A stretch of DNA of 64,000 bases, from assembly GCA_016169945.1 (NCBI GenBank), contig JADLSH010000390.1, forward strand, positions 186,001 through 250,000, written 5' to 3'. This document shows positions 21,001 to 33,810 of the stretch, piece by piece. Within the stretch, counting starts at the first letter, position 1. Every line of letters begins with the position of its first letter. The notes beneath the pieces are model-generated. The model was not told the origin of the DNA. It did not search any database and saw nothing but the letters and a program-made list of their open reading frames with translations. Made by a program: the position numbers and the translations under genes. Source of the stretch: Trachythela sp. YZ-2020 (lineage: Eukaryota > Cnidaria > Anthozoa > Malacalcyonacea > Clavulariidae).

Positions 21001-24000
21001 GCTTTCGCCATCTTTGACTTTGGCGTCTAAATTATGTATGCGTGACGTCCGTGTTGTCAAAAACGTCGACTATCTCTGAGTGCATGGGACATAAGGCTGC
21101 TCTCGTGATGTATCGGCCTCGCAAATTTGTGATTGCACAACCCATACATGAATACACCCGTGTCTAATCGGAAAGTCTAATCTTAACCACCAAAAGTTAC
21201 GTAGGCAGGATAAGGATATATGAATACTAAGAACTGCGAAAAAGGAGATAAAGTTGAATACATTTTCTATTATATGAAGTATAGCATCATGAATAATTCC
21301 TTGAAATTAATGAACAATTATTTATTCATATCAGCTGACATGCCCTGCCCTTGCCTACAATCGGATAATTCGGAGAATTATATAAGCCTATAATTTCTTG
21401 CATGAATGAGTAGCTTTTTATTGAAAACACGCCCTGCCTAGTTTAACCTGATCAGGATGAAGATGAATCTTTCTTCTCCGCAGAAGGTGTCCTGAGTTTT
21501 GTTTTTCGAGTTTCCACGTAATGAATCGAGTGGTCCGAAGAAGTACCCATATAAGCCTATAATTGATTGGAAATTAATATTTATTCGAAACACGCCCAGC
21601 CTGATCCGGAGGAAGATCCTCCTCACCTCTATATAACCTTCCTTCCACAAGCACGATCACACAGACCCGGAAAACGGGGGAAAAGCGAGATCTCGAGCTC
21701 CTGAAGAACATTTGCTTAGCAACAAGATTAAAGAACATTTCCAATTTTCACACAAACTTTACAGGATAATCTTGAGGAATGATAGTTTAATGACTTATCT
21801 GTCATTTGAGATTGTGACGTTTTTTCAATGATCATATTGAAGATTCATATCACTTTCTACAGTGAACATTTCCATTGTTCGTTTTTACATAATTTTGAAG
21901 AACATTTGAAAAAGACTATTTCGGATCTGAGGAACGTTTAATTAACACTTTTCCTAGGTCTTGGTATAGACAAGGGATTTTATATTGAATTGTTAATTTT
22001 ATTGAGAATATTTTTCAATATTGAATATTTTGCTTTAACTGCCACAGTAACATTTTCAAATTGCAGAGCAGTGCAAATAGAGAGAGTATAATACAAAATA
22101 TATTCCGAAGAACAGCATCTTGTAAACTCAAGATTCGAGTGAAAACAATTCTTAATTTTCTAAAGCTATCGGCTGGTTGTGGTTTCGAAATATATAGACG
22201 GATTGCATTCAAAGGCCCCGAAACCGGGGGGGCACTGGGGCACTGTGCGCCCCTCACTTTTTTGAAAACACCAAAATGTGCCCTTTTTTTCAAGCGAACG
22301 TGTCCTTTTTGAGTCCTGAAATGTGCCTTATGGTATACTACGAATCTTAAATACAAGATCTCAAATCTCAATAGACATTTATATAGCTAAATGTTGCTTT
22401 GGAGTTCTAATTATGCAAGGTATATGCGTTATGATATAATAAATATACACCCTATTCTACCTATTTCTTGTAATAGTCAATGCATAAACTAAGGAGTACC
22501 TTGAACTAAATAAAAAATACTTCCCAGATGTATGGAGGTAAATGTGATTACTATATGGGAAAGTGCCCTTTTTTGTCAGTGCCCCCCGCTTTCGAAATGC
22601 TTCCGCGGCCTTTGATTGCATTGGGAAGTTTTTGGATATTGACATACAATACAGTATACCCGCAGAAAAGAACCAGTGAACCATGCAGTGAGCCACTTCA
22701 GGCTGTCAAATAGGCTGGTTCTGAAAAAACCTTAAGTTTACAAAAGTGAGATTGTGAGATTTAGCTCTAGTGCAAAGCAAGTTGTATACTATGGGCAGTT
22801 TAATAAAGCTGGTGCATATCCAAAAACATACCTGTCATATGAGAATAACTTCAGCCTGTCGGCAACATAGTGGCTATTTTATGCGGGTTTTAATTGTACA
22901 AAACATTCACAGTCGTTTAACATGACTGGAATTTTGGCTGTATATGAAAATATTTGGGAAAAGATTATCCGGACGTATGAAGGGCGTAACGGTATATATC
23001 ACGGCTATATTGTTCTCACCAAGACGAAACGTATGGGCGGAGATTATCGTGAGAGATTACGACATTTGAAGAGGGTCCACAATAGGCTTCTTAAATCCTG
23101 AATCACGTGCTCAATTTTGCTACTATCCCACACCGGCCACACATTTTCCGTCTCTCGTGAGTCGTGCCGTGACTTTTTAAGCCCTGTCCTAGTCAAACGA
23201 GGACGAGTCTGACTTTCTGAGTATGAAAGATGATGTGAGTTGCAATTCTCGCTCGCGTTCTGATCAACATTGAGCTGGTTCAAATTTTGATGAAGTCATG
23301 CAAGGGTCATGCAACTCTTGTTCTCGTTTGACCGCAGAACATTAGAAAATATGAAACTTTCATTGTTCTCATGCTCGTTTCAATTAAACAGACCTATTGA
23401 ATATTGTGTCTGAAAAGAATATTGTGTCCAAATAGTCTATACGATCCTCGCGAGACCTCGCATGGTCTGCCAAGAGATACAGGAAAGAAAGTGTACAGGA
23501 TAAATATCTGGCTAAATCGAGAAATAGACGGCAGAGAACTGTTTCAAAGTATTCAATACAACACGGCCGTTCATGTTGTGAACATTACCTAGATATTAGA
23601 AAACTGTTTAGTTTGGAGAAAGTCAGTCTTAAGCAAACAAATGTTCATAATTTGATGAATCATATAAAATCGAAAATGCGTTTTTAAATTAATAATGATC
23701 GGAGGCATCTATACCTCAACTATTGAAAAATATTCAAGGCTTTTAACAAATGATTATTATAAAACAATACATATTAGGTACTTCGAAATAGTGGTATTTA
23801 GTTTTAAGTAGGAGCGTCTGAAATATCTAATTTAACCCTCGTCAAGTGTCAATAACTCCAATTTCCGTACAGCAATTGATTGCGTTTTCTAATCAACAGA
23901 CAATACACCTACTGCATATCTTGATGCGAGAAAATTTTCATTCAAAAACAGTAAGACATTTTATTTATATAATACAGCTTGGATTGCTAATATTTTGAGT

Positions 24001-25940
24001 ACGTTCAAGTGGGTGTGTTATTAAAACTGAAACACATATTGTTTGTTTTCACTTCAAATTGAAAGCTAACACCTGAACATGAATGCTCGAGCGATGTGTC
24101 TGGGCAAAAACAGTATGTGTTGAGACAGGGAAAGTGTGAAAAATAAACATTATGTCGCATGATATTCAAGAAAAATACCAATAATTATGGTGAAACTAAA
24201 AATATTTTCTATCCGAGTTGACAAAGCTTTGAAATGTTAGAATAACTGTTAAATATTTTGCGAAACAGTGAAAACACCATGACTTGGATATTTTTAACAA
24301 TCTGACCCCTACTGTTCTGTTTCGCAATTATAAATTTTTACTCAAAGTCCAACACTATATTCAAGAAAAAAGATTTACAGGACTTAAGAGGTTTACAAAT
24401 CTGCAGGGTTTAAAACCTTGGCAGTTTTTCAACTTATAAGCCGCTAGAAAGTGATTTTCACAAGGGAAATCAATAATTCCCGCAACGGCACTTGCCTAGC
24501 CACGTTTCCTGTCCAGTCAAGACGGTTCTTTTGTAATTCAATCTTCACCATACCGCAGACAAAATGTTGAATATTGTTAGAGGTGACTAACTCGTTATTT
24601 TAACATTACCGTTATTACGGTTTTGACCTTGCAATGTAATAAGGCCAGAGCAATACGTTTATCACAAGATCTTAGTTATTCACTTATATAGTTCAAAGTA
24701 CATGACCGGTATCAGGGTATTTGGCGACAATATTTATACAGTGTTAGCAATACTCTATTTTGACACCGCTATCACACGCTTTAATGCAATATTCAATAAG
24801 CGCGTTTCTCATATGCATGACTATAGCGGAAAACACGTTTGAAACTGCAAGTGAAAATGAAACATGTTTGAAACATCCAATATGAGCAACATGCCAACAA
24901 AACACTTTCGTTACATCTCATTATTCTTTGTCGTAAAACGTTATTAATAAGACAGTTGATAATCAGTTTGAAAAATGTTTTAAGTAAGATTGAATACTTT
25001 TATATATTTGATCAACATTCTAGTATAACATGGACATGTACTTTTGACGATCACTCAGTTTGATTTGCAACACAATTGAAAATTTGAATATGAATGTATC
25101 AATTAAAGGATCGTAGAACTCTCATTGTACTAGCTCACCACCCTGGTCTTGATTAAGCAAGAACGTTCAATCTGAGATAATTATCATCTTAAATACATGT
25201 ACAATTGTACTCTAATTGTTACAGCATCTCACACGGAGAACATCACTGATGAATTTTTTGATAAAATGAATAATTTAAATAGCAAAAATAATGTGTCGTG
25301 ACATATTCCCTATGCTTTAGCACTTTTAAGTAAACAAACCTACTTATAGAAAGCTGTAAGAATATGGCGATTTTCTTACTTTTTTGAATGGTTTACAAAT
25401 AAAACAAAAGAGAAAATTATTTTAGCCTTTTCCAGGCGTAAAAAACTATGGTCTATGTATCATCCCGTGATTGGCGAAGTGGTTTTTAAAAACGCTTTTC
25501 GCGTGACACAGTGATGTTTATTTCATAGGGAAGTTATTAACACCGTTGGCGTGAAATTATATTTATGCCTTCGAATGGTCATGCAATATGTTCTACCCTT
25601 TAAACTCACTCTTTATATTTTACTCAACCGTCAAAACACCCTCATTCAATGTCAGAATACAACACTCTAAAGAAACCTAAATTAACATATGCAAATGCTG
25701 GGCTATAGACCGTTATGCCCTGGCTAAGTGATTCCTATAACATATATTCAACTGATAACGGTGGTGTAAGTGTAAAACGTTCAAACAACTCTGATGAACA
25801 AGAGTAACAAAACAAAACGGAATAATTAAAGCAATAAATTTTTGAATGATATTTGTACCTTCGTCGGAGAATCTGTTCAAGTCGTCCTCTTTTAACTGTT
25901 TACATATTTTCCTTTGCTTGACGAGAAATGATTTCGGCAT
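18018..25940 (-). CDS. ovo: Ovo-like (OVOL/shavenbaby family) SNAG and C2H2 zinc-finger transcription factor
   Basis: CDS is complement(18018..18979, 25859..25940), 347 codons plus stop. Exon 1 starts at ATG 25938-25940 with a SNAG repressor motif (MPKSFLVKQRK), as in vertebrate OVOL and GFI1/SNAIL proteins, and ends GAAG|GTAC in phase 1. Exon 2 opens after TTTAG with AT, restoring an Asp codon. Residues about 28-200 are a low-complexity S/T/P-rich stretch. Four C2H2 fingers follow at about 201-223, 229-251, 257-280 and 296-319. Diagnostic ovo-family blocks are KGFNDTFDLKRHVRTHTG, AFTQRCSLEAH, RERRAKLFVCEDCG and KHPES. Ovo factors are nuclear DNA-binding regulators of epithelial and germ-line differentiation. 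The exon pairing is inferred from phase and SNAG homology and was not checked against transcripts. Confidence 0.92.
19256..19608. mobile_element. Repeat bounded by CATAGGCGGCGGA inverted termini
   Basis: CATAGGCGGCGGA at the left is matched by TCCGCCGCCTATG at the right. The interior has GCGCCGAAGGCGC, G-runs and a TTTTTGAAATCTAG block. The interior resembles 59,625-59,735 (GCGCCGAAGTCGC, TTTTTGAATTCTAG), so this is a dispersed family. It sits in the ovo-like intron. Confidence 0.65.
20398..20852. mobile_element. 455-bp near-perfect palindrome bounded by TTAA
   Basis: Two arms of about 227 bp (20398-20622 and 20623-20852) are reverse complements along almost their whole length with no real spacer. 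Both ends read TTAAGGC-ATTTTCCATTAC and are flanked by TTAA, the target of piggyBac- and Kolobok-type transposons. Each arm itself begins and ends with the same GC-rich module (CCCGCGCGGGC flanked by CGACC), so the module occurs four times. Other internal palindromes include CACGTG. No ORF. It lies in the ovo-like intron. Confidence 0.9.
20860..25850. other. Large ovo-like intron, remainder
   Basis: I see no exon or gene. There are diverged direct repeats near 21310-21470 and 21545-21640 (CCTATAATT, ACACGCCC words) and G-rich scraps near 22215-22600. The rest is AT-rich unique-looking sequence in which intron enhancers could lie unseen. Confidence 0.45.
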
Positions 25941-25999
25941 TCTTGCGAAGAAATAAAGTATCTTAGATGGAGATTGTTGACTTGATATTTCCCTTGACC

Positions 26000-27980
26000 A
26001 AACTGTGCAGTAGATAGCTGAAGTATCTCCGTTATGTATAGACAGTTCAGTGGTGTTGTTGCCACTCAACGTAGCGTGCGGTTATGACGGTTTTAATGTA
26101 CGGCGAGGAACCACTTGGCTGTTGTGAAATAAGGGTAAACAAAGTTAATTAATTTAGTATTTACATGCTGTTATCTTTTAATACAATTATCTATATTTTC
26201 CATGTATACTATACTGTATTTTCACTCAGAATCAAAACTCAAAGCTTTCCTGCTTACCTTCACTCGTACAATCTTTAGCTGTGTGCTGAAACTTTCAGGC
26301 CGAAACACGACTGCAAGTTTCCACTTGTTCCCTGATAGAATGTGAAATTTGATATTTCCGCATGCAGCAAGCGCTATTTCAAATAACGTTAAGGTCATGG
26401 CCTTCATGCGTTTTAAGTAGATCTGTTCTATTTCAAATCACTGCTTCGACTTATTTTCCTTCAAAGAGGGAATGACAGTGTTCTTATTTTCACTTCCTTT
26501 TGCTGTGATATTATTTCATTGCATGACAACTTTCGCATTCACTTTAATCTAATTTCCTGTGAACATGCTAGGCTGGCATGGCGGCATATAACTTATCTTT
26601 CATATGCTTTCAAATTTGATTCCAAAGTAAACTAAAAAAGTACTGCGTGTATTTATTCAAGGAACCATTAATTTTACTCTTTTGTCTTCTCTGCTGATCT
26701 TAAACTCACTGGAGAGATTATAAAATTAAAAATATCTCAGTTTTAGTAGCCTAACTGGAATGTGTTCATTCTTGTACAGTTATTGACCTTATCAAATTAC
26801 AGGGCCACCACTTTCATCTTAAATATGAACGGCAAAAGAAAAGTTATATAATTATATTAATTCGACATTGATAGAAACGAGAAAAGAATCGAAAGAACAC
26901 GCTTTATGACTTTGACGATGAAATGTTAAACACCGTAAATACAGGGGATTGAAGTTGATAAAATAGACGTTTCGTGTAATGTGTAATGTAACTTGAAGGG
27001 GCATGCTACTCAAAATATTTGCTTTTACAAAGTCTTAATTAATTCCATCTGTGTCCGTAATCCAGCTGTCCATACCTTGGTCTCACACATGTTTAATCTT
27101 CCCTGGGCTCAATATATCAACACCTAACGGAAAATGTGGCGTGCTAACTCTTTTTGCCGTGCCAGTGTATCACTAATGTATATTATAGATACTAAATTTT
27201 AATGTGTCTAAATAGACTAAAAAGATTTCGAGATTATATTAGAGGTTTCAGTTTTATTTGGTCGTTCGTATATATATATGTTATTGATAAACAGCGGGTT
27301 GACTTTACGTACTTTACAATCCTACTTTTTGTGTTGGCATGTTCCTTTCAAAAAAGATAATGAAATTATCATGTCCACGCTACATTCCAATCTAGATTAA
27401 GAAACCGTGGATTCCTAACCGCAGATCTGATACCCGTCAGCCTGAATAAAATTGAAAGCGATTCTTCTTCGACATTTTGAGAGCCCTTCAGTCAGACCGG
27501 AGAGTATAAGGACCAAGGTGTAACTCTACTGATTTTTACCCCTTCACTGCCACTGGAAGCTAATTAATCTGCTCGTAGACGTAGGCCGCTACTCAGTCTC
27601 AAGTTTTACCTCTATTCTCTAATCTCTGTCTATTGCAAAACGTGGAGTTAGAGGCTATATAAATATTACCTATATACTGCATAGGATTGCGTAGGCCTAT
27701 AAAATGCAGTACATCTGCAAGTGAAGATATATTGCTGCATAATTACCCACTCACTAGCAACTATCGCGTAAAAGGGAAGAATACAGCTGAACATATTTTT
27801 TAGGAATTATGCAAATCATCCAATATTGCTAATGTTGAAATTTGTTTATTGGGTTAGTTTTATAGTTTGCTAAATTTAGTCGTAAAGTAGCGAGATGCAG
27901 CTGGAGACAAAGATTCTTTTGTATATTAATGCGTTTATAATGACTTGATTTGACTTGTTTTGCAACACAACTGTAGCGAA
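26000..27980. other. Upstream of the ovo-like start; promoter region expected
   Basis: The 5' UTR and promoter of the ovo-like gene should lie to the right of 25940. I recognise no TATA box or other decisive element. No gene seen. Confidence 0.35.
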
Positions 27981-27992
27981 ACTAATGGCACA

Positions 27993-28347
27993 GGGGGGGG
28001 GGGTTAGGATGAAACGCGGATACGGACGGACGGACGGATGAATGGTGGACGGACGGACGAGTGGCGGACGGACGGCTTCTATTGTCATGAAACGCTATTC
28101 AAAAGTCATATCCGCGTTTTATCCTTTTGGACAAAACGACGATATGGTATAAAAAACGCGTTTTCTATACCATATCCGCGTACCATATCCGCGTTTTATC
28201 CAAAAGGATAAAACGCGGATATGACTTTTAAATAGCGTTTCGTGACAATAGAAGCCATCCGTCCGTCCGCCACTCATTCGTCCGTCCGTCCGTCCGCCAC
28301 TCATCCGTCTGTCCGTATCCGCGTTTTATCCTAACCCGGCACAGGGG
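27993..28347. mobile_element. Foldback element with GGACGGAC-rich arms
   Basis: GGTTAGGATGAAACGCGGA at the left is matched by TCCGCGTTTTATCCTAACC at the right. The arms (about 150 bp) contain repeated GGACGGACGG and TCATATCCGCGTTTTATCC blocks. GGCACAGGGGG flanks both ends, a likely target duplication of about 11 bp. The minus-strand frames rich in SGGRTDG are artefacts of the repeats. Confidence 0.75.
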
Positions 28348-28361
28348 GATGTGGAAGTATA

Positions 28362-28510
28362 AAGTCCGTTTACCACTTCAACCTGGTATCGAAACTTATC
28401 GTAGCATTTTCTTTTGTTTCAATGTCATCAGTTCTACATGCTCTCGATTGTTCCCAAAACAAAGAAATATATATATATGCCACATTTCGTTACGATTGGA
28501 ATGAAATACA
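28362..28510. mobile_element. Diverged copy 3 of the TTTTCCACTTCAACC MITE
   Basis: Shares the order of blocks TACCACTTCAACC, TATCGTAGCATTTTCTTTTG, AACAAAGAAAT and ATTGGAATGAAA with the copy at 6541-6668. The ends are degraded. Confidence 0.5.
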
Positions 28511-28944
28511 GGCTTAACGAGAGCTCAGCTTATTGTGCGGATTATAGTTTAGTATATGTAACATATGGTTCTGTGTATATATGGAGTTCAAGTGATCGCA
28601 CAGAAAAGCTTCTCAGTTCTGTAGCATAACCGCCTAAACTTCACAGACAACTGTAATGGTCTGCAAGCTAGAGTACACATACTACACAATGTCAGTGAAT
28701 GCCATGAATCTGTCTCTGACCATAGTAGTACAGAAAGAATGAAGGCAACAATGACGTGATGAACATATTCTATATTTTATGTGAGACACTGAGAGTGTAG
28801 TTATAGAACGTGAACCCCGATTCGAGCTCTGAGTCTCTTGATCGATGATGTATGAAGTCAGGTTCACGAAGTATAGTGACAACTACAGTATATATTGGTG
28901 CCCGGCAGTGTAAACACGGCTCTAGTAATTATATTTTGGTCAGT

Positions 28945-28948
<4 letters not shown>

Positions 28949-29000
<52 letters not shown>
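28949..29000. repeat. (TA)n microsatellite
   Basis: An uninterrupted TA run of about 26 repeats. Open frames reading YIYIYI are artefacts. Confidence 0.95.
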
Positions 29001-29004
<4 letters not shown>

Positions 29005-30023
29005 AATTTATATGGCCAGCAGAGTCAGAAGGGCAACCTGAGTGCTAATTAAAGGCATTCGCTCAAAATTTTGAATTGGGTTTTTAGACACAAACCATGA
29101 CAGCTTATTGTAAAGTACAGTAGTCAGACTAGCTACCACCTACATTTTATGGATCCCAACATGTTGGATAACATGAGATTGTAACCTGCTGTAGAAAATT
29201 AGTGTTAAAATCATCGTCTGAACACGCGTGTTGAAGCAATTAAAAACTACTTAAACTTGTTTGAACATGAATGTTACACAAGATATCATGTGACAGTCAC
29301 CAGCATTTTGACTTCAGGTTTCCGGGTCATCTATCTTAATCACATGACTATATTTAACGTTTACCTCGTGATGATGTGACATTCAACAAAACGTTGTTGC
29401 ACAATAAACGTTATGCAATGGCTGGTCTCTCTGGGGTGGTCTTAACATCCTATACGACATGGCGACATCGTATAAACATAAATAGTATGGTTTCATCAAA
29501 CTTGTACGAATGTACAAAACATGTTCTGCAAAAATTACGATGTGGGAAACGGGTCATCAAATACAATACAATTGCCTTAGGCTTAGACATTCATTTAACA
29601 GCCAGTGCAAGAGGGAAGAGCCTGGGAACGAGGCTGCCAGTTGAGTAACGACCATTGGTGAGGACCCATGGCCTCTGACCCATGGCTATGGCCACACACA
29701 CAGCGCGCAGTTTTCAGAAAACAAATAACGCTGAAAGATAATTTTAAAGTCGTGTAAACATAGTTGACACTTTACTGAAAAATTTAAACGAATATTTTAT
29801 CACGGGCACGGACGTCAAATTGAACTAATTTACTTCAGAATTGCGCCGATATTTGTGCTGTGCGCGCGTTATGCCATTCGGTGTGTAATAGTTATATAGA
29901 ATATTATACAAACCAGACACAGTGCTGAGGTGCAGTGCCCCGTCTAGTCTAGCACTGACGTCACAATAATAAATAATCATTCTCCAGTATAAGAAGTGTT
30001 TTTGCACATTCTTTGTAATGTGT

Positions 30024-30105
30024 TTCTTCGTAGCTCAGTGGTTAGGGCGTGCGCCTACAACTTCCTTTGATTCGGATGTTGAGGGTTCAAATCCCCGTAA
30101 AAATT
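30024..30105 (+). repeat. tRNA-derived SINE head
   Basis: TAGCTCAGTGGTTAGGG fits a polymerase III A box and GGGTTCAAATCCCC fits a B box, about 50 bp apart. The ends do not form an acceptor stem, so I call a tRNA-derived SINE and not a tRNA gene. It belongs to a different subtype from the copies near 40 kb. Confidence 0.65.
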
Positions 30106-30389
30106 TTCCCAATTTTCTAAACATTTGTGATTAGATTTGGAGTTGAGATGGGCATATTTCATAAAAATCCAAAATCGTAGCACCAAACACGCCGGATATT
30201 TATTGACAAAATAATTTGAAGAGGCAGAATATTAATGTAGGCGCGGGCGGCCGCAGGAAATCTGCTAACATGCATAGGGCCTGGGGTTCTGTGTTAGCTT
30301 AAGATTCCGAACGAACAAACGAACGAACGAACGAACAAACATACATCGAGAAAATAAAGCAGTGCCCAACTTTGCAGGGGCACCGCAAT

Positions 30390-30525
30390 AATGAATGTTC
30401 ATTCGTGCAATGATAAAAATATTTTCATGAGGTGAAAAATGGAATTTTCCATTCCACGAGGCGAAATTCCATCTTTCACCGAATGAGAATATTTTTTCCA
30501 TTACACGAATGAAAACATTCATTAT
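30390..30525. repeat. Hairpin repeat with ATTCGTG/CACGAAT arms
   Basis: TAATGAATGTTCATTCGTG at the left is nearly complementary to CACGAATGAAAACATTCATTA at the right, with arms of about 65 bp around a GGAATTTTCC-like centre. A GAAC/GAAA-type tetranucleotide run lies just before it (30307-30343). Confidence 0.65.
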
Positions 30526-30529
30526 TTGA

Positions 30530-32210
30530 AAGTAAATTCAGCAAGAATTGGAAAAAGTAAAAGCCAATCAGTTTCACTGATGTTTTAATTCTACTTTTTT
30601 GTGGCAAATGGCAATAAATTTTTTATGTTAATGCATGGAAAATATAACCACGTGTTTTGGTATTTAATATTTAATTTTGCTTAAAAAATTCAGGAGTTAT
30701 GTACAATACAAGTAGTTGATCACCTTTCATACAATATTAAAGAATGCTAAAAACTTCAAAATATATACACCGTACTATAAAAAATAAAATACTGAACTGT
30801 TATAAAAGTTCCAAATAATCTAACTTACCGGAGAAAATGTTTTATTCTGTCAAACCAGATTAAAACCAAAGCCTGATCAAAACTATAGTCGAAAACAACT
30901 TGGAAAACAATAGCTTAAAGGAAAAACCATTGAAAAAACCATTGGAAAAAAACATGGAAATAACATTGGAAAAACAACAGGGAATTTATTCGAAGTTCTA
31001 CCTGACTGATCTACGCATGTTCAGAACTATTGAGAACGAAATATTACTAGCCAGCAAACCTTTTCGTAGTATACTTCATTTTGCAGGAATATTTTCGTCT
31101 TTATTTGTTCAATATTTTCAGAAATACAGGCAGATAAAATTGAAATTTAAAGCACTGTATACAACTATAGCAGTGTTAGCCAAAGTGCAGTGAAGAAAGC
31201 CTGAAAAAAATCCGAATTAAATGGCTAGTGACCATATCAAGATTTTTCTCGGCATCTCGTTCGATAGGATTAATAATAGAAGGTGTTAGTAGATGGAATT
31301 TATATAGAGAATATTACATGGTTAGTGTTGAAGAGAATATTGCTCACGACTATTCTGTTTATTTTATAAACAAATTATAAACAAACGACAATTCATATAG
31401 AAACTCAAAACAAATATGTAAATAGTACACAAATAGTAATAGGTTTTTGATTGGCTTGCAAAAATAATATTTTCACACGTAAAAATATCGTATTTTTTAT
31501 GTGTGTTTAAATACGATTTTTCTCAGTGGCATAAAACTCTATATAACACTTATGTTTATATAATAAATACATTTTAAAATTTTTTTTATTTATTAAACTT
31601 ATTGAGTACTCATTAATACAACACAATCACATAAATGACAATTCACTTGACATATTACAGTTACATGTTAAATAAATATAACTGACTACTTTATGCGAGT
31701 ATCTCAAAAGGACAAGACACGAACGGGACGTTAAGACCCTTGCAAGGTGCCCCTCCTTTAAAAAGATTAGAATCCTTTCTAAAATTAAATATGTGTGTGT
31801 TCTAATATACCATTACTATTTTAATATACCAATTACTATTTTATTTTACTATTACGCTCATCATATAAAATGCTTCACTTTGAAGCAACCGCAACGACCA
31901 CAAAATGAGACAGTTTTTAAAAGCATGCACCTGTGGTCGCTATCAATTCAAAGGGAAGTAATTTTCTAATTTTCGTTTTTTTCATTCCTTGAGAAAAGTA
32001 AACAATACGAAGACGCCCGAAAAACGCCACCGCGCGCACATAGTCCGATGCTGCATATTTACTGCAACCTATGGCAACTGCAGTCACGGTTAAGTGACCA
32101 ATGCAAATCATGTCCGAGTCAAAAATTGTTTTCAGCATATGGAGGAGCATCCTCGTACCCAGGCTTTTCCCTCTTGTGTATCTCCCCAAGAGATAAGAGC
32201 CTGTGAAAGA
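30530..32210. other. Intergenic, nothing recognised
   Basis: AT-rich DNA with chance frames and a hairpin-like ACACGTAAAAA pair near 31474-31512. No gene seen. Confidence 0.4.
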
Positions 32211-32214
32211 GGTT

Positions 32215-32312
32215 GATGGAGGAGCAGTTGCGAAAAAATGCTAGCCAGGAACAGTTGCGAAAAATGCAACTTAGGCCCTCTGGCAGGAATTGAATCTGCT
32301 AGTGCTAGTGAC
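32215..32312 (-). repeat. SINE tail fragment, same family as 40.12 kb
   Basis: On the minus strand it reads ATTCCTGCCAGAGGGCCTAA, then GTTGCATTTTTCGCAACTG and CTGGCTAGC. The same order is seen at about 40172-40227 on the plus strand. Confidence 0.7.
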
Positions 32313-33810
32313 TATTACTATTAATGGCTAATGACCATTAATCATGCATTATATGGTAGAGAAAGGACATGAAATGTTGGTTTTGCCTATTGGTGTAAGC
32401 AGAAGTCAGGAAAAGACAATTTAATTACCCCAACAGTGTATTTTTTATAAGGACTCTGGATGATATGTACCCGTTACACCATCGCGTTGGCGGCGTCATG
32501 TTCGTGCAACATTATCCTAGATTGTTGGATGCAACATTATTGGGTCTGTTTGAACATTATATTTGGTAATGTTGGTTGATGTCGTATAAACTTTGGCTCG
32601 AGACGCACACGCGCGTGTCATGGAGGGTACATTTGATTCAGGGCATTTTTTAAGAAATCGTTAGTGGGGGCGGGGCATCAACAAGAAGGTGAGCTAACAA
32701 GAAGGTGAGTCTCTGTGGCTTGATTTCCTGCATTTTCAGAGACAATTTTTGATATATCCCATCTAAACGGACTGAGCTTTTGGTACAAAAGCAAGGTTTT
32801 GTTGTGAGAATATCATAACTCTCTTCTGAACTAAGTCATTTCCCCCTTTTTTTGCCTTAAAAGAGGCCCTGATTTGATTGACATTACCATTGACCGTTTT
32901 TACGCTACCTTTATATCTATAATTTGTCGGAGTAACCCCCGTAAGAAACTTTACTTAGGACTGTGACCTGGGCGCAGGCAGGATGCTACTTTGTACAAAT
33001 GAATACAGTATACAGAAAACGCCCCTCCCTTAAGAACACATCCTCCTCCTTTCACCCTCATCCTTTCAGCGCTATTTAATTATATGCATTTTAGCGCTTT
33101 TTTACAGTAAGGAGACTAGGGTTAAGGAATACCTACCAGCCCTAATTTGACAAAACCTCTCAAAGCCAGCTGAGTAAGGTCCGACAATCAAGTGCAAAAA
33201 TAATGAGACTTCACATTTTCTTCCATCCTGTAATTTGTCTCAATAATTTTTGCAGTTGATTGTAGGTCTAGGCTGCATGAATCCCATTTTAAAGGTCAAG
33301 AACTAAATCAAAAAGGCTCAACATGAATAGTACAATTATTTATGTACGTCACAACTGTACTGCTGTATCTATAGAGTACATAAGATTAAATTCACTCATT
33401 CAGAAAATGTATATTATGGGAGTAACGGAGTGTACAGAAAAAGACTTAATGCAACATTTCGACGTTTGTGAGAAGCCCTTCGTCAAGATAGAAACTTTTT
33501 GGACAAAATGGCTCCTCTCGAAACGTGAAAATGAGAAATATAGTATGTGATTGGTGTCCACATCCCAATTGCTGTTGGTAAAAGTAGTGATCGATAGAAA
33601 TACTATCCTTTCTATATAAGTATCAACTTTTAAACTAAGTTTTTGAGAGATGATTTGTAAAAGGTAAATATTATATAAACCACTGAAGAAATCTATATTA
33701 TAATATACAAACAGTGTATATGCACAAGACAGTGTATAAATACCTAGCATGCGAACAGTCTCTACAGAAATACGTAGACACTGCTCGCAGGCTAATGAAT
33801 ACCTCGTTTC
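32313..33810. other. Intergenic between SINE and XRCC1
   Basis: Contains relics of the CAACATTATT/TTGTTGG repeat (about 32500-32590), also seen at 41.5 kb. The 3' UTR of XRCC1 must extend left from 33811. No other gene seen. Confidence 0.4.

Noticed and set aside
28119..28304. SGGRTDG-repeat protein
   Set aside because: Translation of GGACGGACGG repeats in a foldback element.
29376..29648. 90-codon plus-strand frame
   Set aside because: Ends in ARGKSLGTRL, also found near 32.15-32.18 kb on the other strand, so part of a dispersed repeat; no family recognised.
30024..30105. Intact tRNA gene
   Set aside because: A and B boxes fit, but no acceptor stem can be paired; SINE head is the better reading.
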